Source: an uncultured Oscillibacter sp.
GTDB taxonomy: Bacteria; Bacillota; Clostridia; Oscillospirales; Oscillospiraceae
NCBI GenBank assembly: GCA_900551885.1
Contig: URXS01000133.1
Location: forward strand, 1 to 5,189
Direction: 5' to 3'
Length of the DNA stretch: 5,189 nt
A program made the position numbers and the translations under genes. Shown here piece by piece: positions 1-4,546 of this stretch (position 1 is the first letter of the stretch; every line of letters starts with the position of its first letter). A model generated the notes under the pieces. The model saw only the letters and a list, made by a program, of their open reading frames with translations, was not told the DNA's origin and did no database searches.

Positions 1-36
1 CACCAGAGCCAGAACCAGAGAAAGGAACTTCTTCAT
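1..36 (-). CDS. N-terminus of a secreted protein or lipoprotein (partial, runs off left edge)
   Basis: The reverse strand starts ATG at position 36 and reads MKKFLSLVLALV to the window edge. Two lysines followed by a leucine/valine-rich stretch is a typical start of a Sec signal peptide, as found in clostridial lipoproteins such as solute-binding proteins. A clear Shine-Dalgarno sequence (AAAAGGAGG, with GGAGG at 47-51) lies 10 bases upstream of the ATG, and a sigma-A-like promoter lies further upstream at 96-124. Only 12 codons are visible, so no lipobox cysteine and no mature domain can be seen. Export is inferred from the signal-peptide look; the function is unknown. It is transcribed divergently from gluQ. 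Confidence 0.7.
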   Translation of the reverse strand, partial: MKKFLSLVLALV

Positions 37-95
37 GGTGGATTTTCCTCCTTTTGAAATTGCTGGAAAAGTTACAAAAAACAGGTAAACGAGGC

Positions 96-124
96 AGTAT
101 ACATCCCCAAACAAAAAACGTCAA
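96..124 (-). promoter_or_regulatory. Sigma-A-type promoter of the leftward secreted-protein gene
   Basis: On the reverse strand a -35 box TTGACG (119-124) is followed after exactly 17 bases by a -10 box TATACT (96-101). Each box matches the sigma-A consensus at 5 of 6 positions. Transcription would start near position 89, giving a leader of about 50 bases before the ATG at 36. Prediction from sequence only. Confidence 0.65.
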
Positions 125-155
125 ACCACTGAAAATAGGATGTATTTTGACAACT

Positions 156-262
156 TGGTAGCAATTTTAAAAGAAAAAACTGCTACCAACACATGTGTGG
201 GCCTTGAAAGCCTACGGCCACAAGGGTTTGCGGATTTTGATCTGGTAGCATTTCTGGTAGCA
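156..262. repeat. Cluster of four TGGTAGCA octamers
   Basis: TGGTAGCA occurs in direct orientation at 156-163, 243-250 and 255-262, and inverted (TGCTACCA) at 181-188. The first and inverted copies form a 9-bp inverted repeat, TTGGTAGCA (155-163) and TGCTACCAA (181-189), around an A/T-rich centre of 17 bases. The last two copies are 12 bases apart. Between them lie a perfect palindrome ACACATGTGT (189-198) and a small CCTTG/CAAGG stem (202-206, 221-225). The arrangement resembles integrase arm-type or attachment-site repeats, or an operator region. No integrase gene is visible, so the role is unknown. Confidence 0.5.
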
Positions 263-291
263 CCCCCCTAAAAAGGGCTTTTTATGAGGGG

Positions 292-320
292 TTGTCGGTG
301 CTAAAAAAGGAGGATATAAT
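292..320 (+). promoter_or_regulatory. Sigma-A-type promoter of gluQ
   Basis: A -35 box TTGTCG (292-297) is followed after 17 bases by a perfect -10 box TATAAT (315-320). Transcription would begin near 327, only about 23 bases before the gluQ ATG at 350. The spacer happens to contain AGGAGG (309-314 region), and the -10 box runs into an ATG at 319. That ATG would lie upstream of the transcript start and so is unlikely to be used. Confidence 0.7.
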
Positions 321-349
321 GGGGTCTGAAAAAGGGGGGAGGGAGCAGT

Positions 350-1291
350 ATGGCGTGCCTGGGAAGATTCGCACCGTCTCCCAGCGGACGGATCCATCTG
401 GGAAACATCCTGTGCTGTCTGCTGGCGTGGCTCAGTGCCCGGCAGAAGGGAGGAGCGGTCCTGCTGCGCATTGAGGATCTGGACACCGCCCGCTGTCCCC
501 GGCGCTATGCTGACCAGATGGAGGAGGACTTGCAGTGGCTGGGCCTTCATTGGGATGTGGGACCCGGAAAAGAGGGGCCCGACGGGCCGTATTATCAGAG
601 CGGGCGGACAGCGATCTATCAGGCGGCGTTGGAAAAACTGGAGGAAATGGGGCTGGTGTATCCCTGCTTTTGTACCAGAGCGGAGCTTCACGCCGCCAGT
701 GCTCCTCACCGTAGCGACGGGCAGGCCGTTTATCCCGGCACCTGCCGTCATCTCACTCCCCCCGAGGTCGCGGAACGGGCCAAAACAAGGGCGCCGGCAC
801 TACGGCTGCGGGTACCGGAAGAAGAAATCGTGTTCCGGGACGGCCATATGGGTCTCCAGTGCCAGCGGCTGGATACAGAGTGTGGGGATTTCCTGCTGCG
901 GCGGTCGGATGGCCTGTTTGCCTATCAGCTCGCTGTGGTGGTGGACGATGCCGCCATGGGCGTCACCGAGGTGGTCCGGGGGGCGGATCTGCTGGATTCC
1001 ACGCCCCGGCAGTTGCTTCTCTACCGGCTGCTGGGGGTTCGGGCACCGGAGTTCTACCACTTTCCGCTGCTGCTGGCCTGCGACGGGCGGCGCCTCAGCA
1101 AGCGGAATGCCGACGCAGGGCTGGACGTACTGCGGCCAAGAACATCGGCGGAGGAAATCCTGGGAAAACTGGCATATCTGGCAGGCTTCAATCCCTCTGC
1201 CGCACCCAGGAGCGCGGAATCGCTGTTGCCGGACTTCACCTGGGATAAGGTGCCGAAAGAGGATATCCGCATCCCGGAGGGGCTGTTTTAG
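350..1291 (+). CDS. gluQ: Glutamyl-Q tRNA(Asp) synthetase
   Basis: This enzyme (YadB family) activates glutamate without needing a tRNA and attaches it to the queuosine base at the wobble position of tRNA(Asp). It is a cytosolic relative of glutamyl-tRNA synthetase that lacks the anticodon-binding domain; the 313-residue length fits that. Visible motifs: GRFAPSPSGRIHLGN at residues 5-19 with the class I HIGH-like signature HLGN, IEDLDTAR at 41-48, and a KMSKS-like LSKRNADAGLDVLR at 249-262. A probable zinc site is Cys106-x-Cys108 with Tyr128 and Cys132, matching the CxC..Y..C pattern of YadB. Start: ATG at 350, with GGGAGG (337-342) seven bases upstream. It is monocistronic, convergent with the MarR gene, and ends four bases before a strong hairpin. 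GluRS is the main alternative; the short length and KRNAD motif argue for GluQ. Confidence 0.93.
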   Translation: MACLGRFAPSPSGRIHLGNILCCLLAWLSARQKGGAVLLRIEDLDTARCPRRYADQMEEDLQWLGLHWDVGPGKEGPDGPYYQSGRTAIYQAALEKLEEMGLVYPCFCTRAELHAASAPHRSDGQAVYPGTCRHLTPPEVAERAKTRAPALRLRVPEEEIVFRDGHMGLQCQRLDTECGDFLLRRSDGLFAYQLAVVVDDAAMGVTEVVRGADLLDSTPRQLLLYRLLGVRAPEFYHFPLLLACDGRRLSKRNADAGLDVLRPRTSAEEILGKLAYLAGFNPSAAPRSAESLLPDFTWDKVPKEDIRIPEGLF

Positions 1292-1295
1292 AAAG

Positions 1296-1340
1296 ATGCA
1301 AAGCGGAGGCACACCCAATGGGTGTGCCTCCGCTTTGCAT
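1296..1340. terminator. Perfect 21-bp hairpin, likely bidirectional terminator
   Basis: The arms at 1296-1316 and 1320-1340 are perfect reverse complements over 21 bases, with a 3-base loop (AAT). The hairpin sits four bases after the gluQ stop codon and nine bases after the stop of the convergent MarR gene, as expected for a shared terminator. The 3' flank is A/T-rich on the plus strand (ATAAAAGG) and T-rich on the minus strand (TCTTTCT). Neither is a classic long U-tract, so efficiency in each direction is uncertain. Confidence 0.8.
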
Positions 1341-1349
1341 ATAAAAGGT

Positions 1350-1811
1350 TCATTTCTCTGAAGTGCCGATTTCCGGGATCTTCACCTCCGGCATCAGCTC
1401 CCGGCTGATGATCGTCAGCATCTCCTCCAGTTTGGCGCAGTCCGCCGGTGGGAAGCGATGGGCGATGCGGTCCATGACCTCCACCATGTAGGCGTTGCTG
1501 ATGTCGTAGTAGTCGATATACTTCTGGGTGACCTTCAGATGATATTCCCGGCGGTCCTCCGGGGACTGGATCTTCTCAATATAGCCTTTCTTCACCAGGC
1601 TGTTGACCTTGTAGGCGGCGTTGGGCGGCGAGATCCGCATGAAGGTGGCAAACTCGTTGATGGTAGGGGTGCCCAGGGCCTGGATGCTCTCCATGCAGAA
1701 GGTTTCCACCGTGGTGAGACTGGCTTCCCGGCTCTGAAACCGCTGAAAGATCTCTTGGTAAAAATGCAGCTTGAATTTGGTATACACGTTAAAAAAAGCG
1801 TATTTCAGCAT
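1350..1811 (-). CDS. MarR-family transcriptional regulator, possibly FabT-like
   Basis: A 153-residue winged helix-turn-helix protein, normal length for MarR. The DNA-binding region covers about residues 48-95: the helix-turn-helix lies around TINEFATFMRISPPNAAYKV, then LVKKGYIEK at 72-80 and the wing signature SPEDRREYHLKVT at 83-95. The flanking helices would form the dimer interface. The start is ATG at 1811 because the strong promoter at 1845-1873 lies just upstream; the longer open frame back to 1985 overlaps fabZ and crosses the promoter. The Shine-Dalgarno is weak (GGGGAAAGTGGG, 1821-1832). It lies 65 bases downstream of fabZ in the same direction, and no terminator is seen between them. 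In streptococci and relatives the MarR-family protein FabT sits in the FASII cluster and represses it. Whether this protein does the same is inference from position and fold, so no gene symbol is given. Confidence 0.85.
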   Translation of the reverse strand: MLKYAFFNVYTKFKLHFYQEIFQRFQSREASLTTVETFCMESIQALGTPTINEFATFMRISPPNAAYKVNSLVKKGYIEKIQSPEDRREYHLKVTQKYIDYYDISNAYMVEVMDRIAHRFPPADCAKLEEMLTIISRELMPEVKIPEIGTSEK

Positions 1812-1844
1812 GATATGCAGCCCACTTTCCCCAGTTTTCTCTCT

Positions 1845-1873
1845 ATTATAGCAAACCGGCGAAAATACAGCAA
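1845..1873 (-). promoter_or_regulatory. Strong extended -10 promoter of the MarR gene
   Basis: On the reverse strand TTGCTG (1868-1873) is followed after 17 bases by a perfect TATAAT (1845-1850). TGC directly before the -10 box gives an extended -10 (TGn) element. Transcription would start near 1838, about 27 bases before the ATG at 1811. The regulator can therefore be expressed independently of the fab genes upstream, although read-through from fabZ is also possible. Confidence 0.78.
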
Positions 1874-1876
1874 CCA

Positions 1877-2305
1877 TCATCCGCTGATGGCAAAAGTCAA
1901 TTCCGCCGTGCACGCCACCTGTCCATTCACGGTGGCCTTGCACTCGCCGATGCCAACGGGGCCCCGGCGTTTGGTCAGCACACACTCCATCTCCAGCACA
2001 TCACCGGGCACCACCTTGCGGCGGAAACGGGCATTCTTCACGCCGCCGAACAGGGCCAGTTTGCCCTTGTTCTCCGGCAGGGACAAAATGGCCACGCCGC
2101 CCACCTGGGCCATGGCCTCCAGAATCAGCACACCGGGCATCACATGGAACTGGGGGAAGTGGCCGCAGAAGAAGGGCTCGTTGACGGTGACGCATTTGAT
2201 GCCCTTGGCCCACTGGCCGGGCTCATAGTCGGTGATCCGGTCCACCAGGGCGAAGGGATAGCGGTGGGGCAGGATCTCTGCGATCTGATTGGAATTGAGC
2301 TCCAT
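1877..2305 (-). CDS. fabZ: 3-hydroxyacyl-ACP dehydratase FabZ
   Basis: FabZ removes water from 3-hydroxyacyl-ACP to give trans-2-enoyl-ACP in the FASII elongation cycle, as a cytosolic hot-dog-fold enzyme. The 142-residue length is typical. Family motifs are clear: LPHRYPFALVDRI at 12-24, then CGHFPQFHVMPGVLILEAMAQ at 47-67, carrying the catalytic His49 and Glu63. Glutamate at this place, rather than aspartate, points to FabZ and not the isomerising FabA. The start at 2305 is set by GGGAGG inside the end of fabF (GGAGG at 2313-2317), 7 bases upstream of the ATG. Only two bases separate the fabF stop from this ATG, so the two are probably translationally coupled. In many Gram-positive clusters accB lies between fabF and fabZ; here it does not. 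Confidence 0.95.
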   Translation of the reverse strand: MELNSNQIAEILPHRYPFALVDRITDYEPGQWAKGIKCVTVNEPFFCGHFPQFHVMPGVLILEAMAQVGGVAILSLPENKGKLALFGGVKNARFRRKVVPGDVLEMECVLTKRRGPVGIGECKATVNGQVACTAELTFAISG

Positions 2306-2307
2306 GG

Positions 2308-3549
2308 TCACGCCTCCCATTTCTTCAGCAGAATGCTGCCGTTGTGGCCGCCGAAGCCCAGAGAGTTGGACAGGGCGTAGTGCACGTCCTTCTCCCGACC
2401 GGTGTTGGGCACCACGTCCAGATCGCACTCCGGGTCCGGCACGGCGTAGTGGATGGTGGCGGGGATGAAGCCGTCGTGCAGGGTCATAGCGGAGATCATG
2501 GCCTCCACGGCGCCGGCAGCGCCCAGCATGTGGCCGGTCATGGACTTGGTGGAGCTGATGGCCAGTTCATAGGCGTGAGGACCGAACACGGTCTTGACGG
2601 CGGCGGTCTCGCCGGCGTCATTGAGGTGGGTGGAGGTGCCGTGGGCGTTGATGTAGTCCACGTCCTCCGGCCGGATGCCGGCGTCGGCGATGGCCATGGC
2701 CATGGCTTTGGCGCCGCCGGAGCCGTCAGCCCGGGGAGCGGTCATGTGATAGGCGTCACAGGTGGCACCGTAGCCCACGAACTCCGCGTAGATCTTGGCA
2801 CCCCGCTTCTTGGCGTGTTCCAGTTCCTCCAGCAGCAAAATGGCGGCGCCCTCGCCCAGGACGAAGCCGCTGCGCTCCGCATCAAAGGGGATGGAGGCCC
2901 GGTTGGGGTCGGTGGCCTGGCTCAGGGCCTTCATGGAGGTGAAGCCGCCGATGGCCAGGGGCGTCACGGCGGACTCGGTGCCACCGCAGAGCATCACGTC
3001 GGCATAGCCGTCCCGGATGTAATGGAAGGCGTCACCCACGGCGTTGGTGCCGCCGGTGCAGGCGGTCACCGGGCAGGAGCACATGCCCCGGAAGCCGGTG
3101 TGAATAGCGATCTGACCGGCGGCCATGTTGCAGATGGCGGTGGGGATATAGAAGGGAGAGACCCGGTCCCAGCCCTTTGCAGCACCCTTGTCGTGTTCCG
3201 CCTCGGTGATGCTGAGACCGCCGATGCCGCTGGAGACGATGACACCGCAGCGGTCCTCCTCGCCCTCGGCCAGGGTAAAGTCCGCATCGGCCATGGCCTC
3301 CTTGGTGGCTACCACGGCAAACTGCGTAAAGCGGCCCATGCGCTTGGCCTCGGGCTTGGGCAGGTAGTTCTCCGGCACGAAGTCCTTGACCTCGGCGGCC
3401 AGCTTCACCTTCTGCTCTGCGGGATCGAACTGAGTGATGGGGCCAATGCCGCACCGTCCCTCCCGCACCGCCTGCCAGGTGTCGGTGGCGGTAAGGCCCA
3501 GGGGCGTCACAGCGCCCAGGCCGGTAATGACGACTCTGCGTCGTTCCAT
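2308..3549 (-). CDS. fabF: 3-oxoacyl-ACP synthase II FabF
   Basis: FabF (KAS II) condenses malonyl-ACP with the growing acyl-ACP, the carbon-adding step of FASII. The 413 residues and thiolase fold match the family. The Cys-His-His triad is visible: Cys164 in VTACTGGTNA, His303 in NAHGTST and His340 in TGHMLGAAGA. The conserved Lys335 lies in SSTKS and the glycine-rich NSLGFGGHN at 395-403. The start is ATG at 3549 (MERRRVVITGLGAVTPLG, the usual N-terminus), with GGAGG (3557-3561) seven bases upstream. The frame stays open another 70 codons upstream, but that stretch is hairpin-rich non-coding DNA. fabZ follows after two bases. A 253-base gap separates it from fabG, so it may have separate control. 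Confidence 0.96.
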   Translation of the reverse strand: MERRRVVITGLGAVTPLGLTATDTWQAVREGRCGIGPITQFDPAEQKVKLAAEVKDFVPENYLPKPEAKRMGRFTQFAVVATKEAMADADFTLAEGEEDRCGVIVSSGIGGLSITEAEHDKGAAKGWDRVSPFYIPTAICNMAAGQIAIHTGFRGMCSCPVTACTGGTNAVGDAFHYIRDGYADVMLCGGTESAVTPLAIGGFTSMKALSQATDPNRASIPFDAERSGFVLGEGAAILLLEELEHAKKRGAKIYAEFVGYGATCDAYHMTAPRADGSGGAKAMAMAIADAGIRPEDVDYINAHGTSTHLNDAGETAAVKTVFGPHAYELAISSTKSMTGHMLGAAGAVEAMISAMTLHDGFIPATIHYAVPDPECDLDVVPNTGREKDVHYALSNSLGFGGHNGSILLKKWEA

Positions 3550-3565
3550 AGTGGTACCTCCGAAT

Positions 3566-3575
3566 TTGAATTCAA
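3566..3575. promoter_or_regulatory. Palindrome TTGAATTCAA upstream of fabF (candidate operator)
   Basis: A perfect 10-bp palindrome lies just upstream of the fabF Shine-Dalgarno. With flanks it reads TTTGAATTCAAG, resembling TTTGA/TCAAA half-sites of FabT-type MarR operators but with a 2-base rather than 3-base centre. A MarR-family gene lies in the same cluster. No convincing promoter was found next to it, and no copy lies at the MarR gene's own promoter, so operator function is only a suggestion. Confidence 0.25.
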
Positions 3576-3624
3576 GTAACAAGCAAACGGTCCCGCATCC
3601 CCCCATAGAGGAAAGGGGCCCAGG

Positions 3625-3800
3625 GGAAATCGTGATTTTCCTCAGTTCTTTCGCCTCCGGCGAAAGAAGGATTTCCAATGATTTTCGGCAGGACATGTGC
3701 CTGCCGAAAATACATTGACCCAGCCGCCTTGGGCGGCGTTCACCAGTGACCGATGTCACTGGTGGTGGGGGAGGTCGAGGGGGAGCCTGCTCCCCCTTGA
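3625..3800. repeat. Array of six stem-loops filling the fabG-fabF gap
   Basis: The gap holds successive inverted repeats. Following transcription (minus strand) they are: 3775-3786/3789-3800 (12 bp with one G-T pair, GGGGGAGC core); 3741-3750/3755-3764 (10 bp, perfect, CACCAGTGAC); 3723-3728/3732-3737 (6 bp, GCCGCC); 3681-3692/3700-3711 (12 bp, perfect, ATTTTCGGCAGG); 3646-3655/3659-3668 (10 bp, perfect, TTCTTTCGCC); and 3625-3631/3634-3641 (7 bp with a bulge). None is followed by a U-tract, so they are not classic intrinsic terminators. They may be an intergenic REP-like repeat element, mRNA-stability or processing structures, or a regulatory leader of fabF. Confidence 0.8.
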
Positions 3801-3802
3801 GA

Positions 3803-4546
3803 TCACATCGCCATGCCTCCGTCCACCGCCAGCACCTGCCCGGTGATATAGGCGGCGCTGTCGCTGGCCAGGAAGGCCACGGCCCTGGCCACGTCCTCCG
3901 GCGCGCCCAGCCGCTGCATGGGGATGGTGGGCATCATGGCATCCTTGGCGGCCTGGGGCATGGCGGCGGTCATATCCGTATTGATGAAGCCGGGAGCCAC
4001 CGCGTTGACGGTGACGCCCCGGGAGGCCAGCTCCTTGGCAAGAGATTTGGTCATGCCGATGACGCCGGCCTTGCTGGCGGCGTAGTTGACCTGACCGGCG
4101 TTGCCCCGGAGGCCCACCACGCTGCTGAGGTTCACGATCCGGCCGTAGCGCTGCTTCATCATCAGGCGGGAGACGGCCTTCATGCACAGGAACGTGCCCC
4201 GGAGATTGGCAGAGATGACGGCGTCGAAGTCGTCCTCCTTCATCATCATGAGCAGGCCATCCCGGGTGATGCCGGCGTTGTTGACCAGAATATCGATGCG
4301 GCCAAAGGCCTTCACGGCCTCATCCATGAGCGCCTTCACCTGGGCGCTGTCGGCCACGTCGCATTTGACGGCCAGGGCTTTGGCCCCCAGGGCCTCGCAG
4401 GCGGAAACGGTCTCGTTGGCAGCGGTCTCATTGCCGGCGTAGCACAGCACCACATTGGCGCCGCCCTTTGCCAGCTCCAGACACACGGCCCGGCCAATGC
4501 CCCGGCTGCCGCCGGTGACCACCGCGGTTTTCCCTCCAAAATCCAT
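3803..4546 (-). CDS. fabG: 3-oxoacyl-ACP reductase FabG
   Basis: FabG uses NADPH to reduce 3-ketoacyl-ACP to 3-hydroxyacyl-ACP, the first reduction of the FASII cycle. It is a classical short-chain dehydrogenase/reductase of 247 residues, the family's usual length. Visible elements: cofactor loop TGGSRGIG at 11-18, Asp63-Val64, NNAG at 89-92, Asn114, the catalytic Ser142, Tyr155 and Lys159 (NYAASKAG), PGFINTDM at 185-192, and the C-terminal GQVLAVDGGMAM. The ATG at 4546 directly follows the fabD stop codon (TAA then ATG, no gap), and its Shine-Dalgarno AGGAGGA (4554-4560) lies inside the last fabD codons. This implies tight coupling of the two. Other SDR functions are possible by sequence alone, but the fab context settles it. 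Confidence 0.95.
   Translation of the reverse strand: MDFGGKTAVVTGGSRGIGRAVCLELAKGGANVVLCYAGNETAANETVSACEALGAKALAVKCDVADSAQVKALMDEAVKAFGRIDILVNNAGITRDGLLMMMKEDDFDAVISANLRGTFLCMKAVSRLMMKQRYGRIVNLSSVVGLRGNAGQVNYAASKAGVIGMTKSLAKELASRGVTVNAVAPGFINTDMTAAMPQAAKDAMMPTIPMQRLGAPEDVARAVAFLASDSAAYITGQVLAVDGGMAM

Noticed and set aside
147..173. A perfect TTGACA on the plus strand as a second gluQ promoter
   Set aside because: No acceptable -10 box lies 16-18 bases downstream; the nearest candidates (TTTAAA, TAAAAG) are at 13 and 15 bases.
264..285. An intrinsic terminator at CCCTAAAAAGGGCTTTTT
   Set aside because: The stem is only about 4 GC-containing pairs, and no plus-strand gene precedes it that would need termination. 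It may be a weak structure but is not supported.
309..474. A small ORF starting at ATG 319 after a strong AGGAGG
   Set aside because: The ATG overlaps the end of the TATAAT -10 box and AGGAGG sits in the promoter spacer, so neither would be in the transcript. The frame just runs into gluQ out of phase.
435..1361. A 308-codon plus-strand frame overlapping gluQ
   Set aside because: The composition is rich in tryptophan, arginine, proline and cysteine, typical of an out-of-frame reading, and gluQ carries all expected motifs.
2344..3579. A long plus-strand open frame (411 codons) opposite fabF
   Set aside because: It lies antisense to an unmistakable fabF and has the glycine/histidine/valine-rich composition of a shadow frame in GC-rich DNA; no recognisable domain.
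3550..3759. A 70-codon N-terminal extension of FabF in the same open frame
   Set aside because: The stretch is made of hairpins, and its translation has no family resemblance. The ATG at 3549 has a good RBS and gives the standard FabF N-terminus.
3550..3802. A degraded acpP gene in the fabG-fabF gap
   Set aside because: No DSL-type phosphopantetheine site or other ACP-like sequence was seen in the minus-strand frame continuous with fabF, the only one I translated across the gap.
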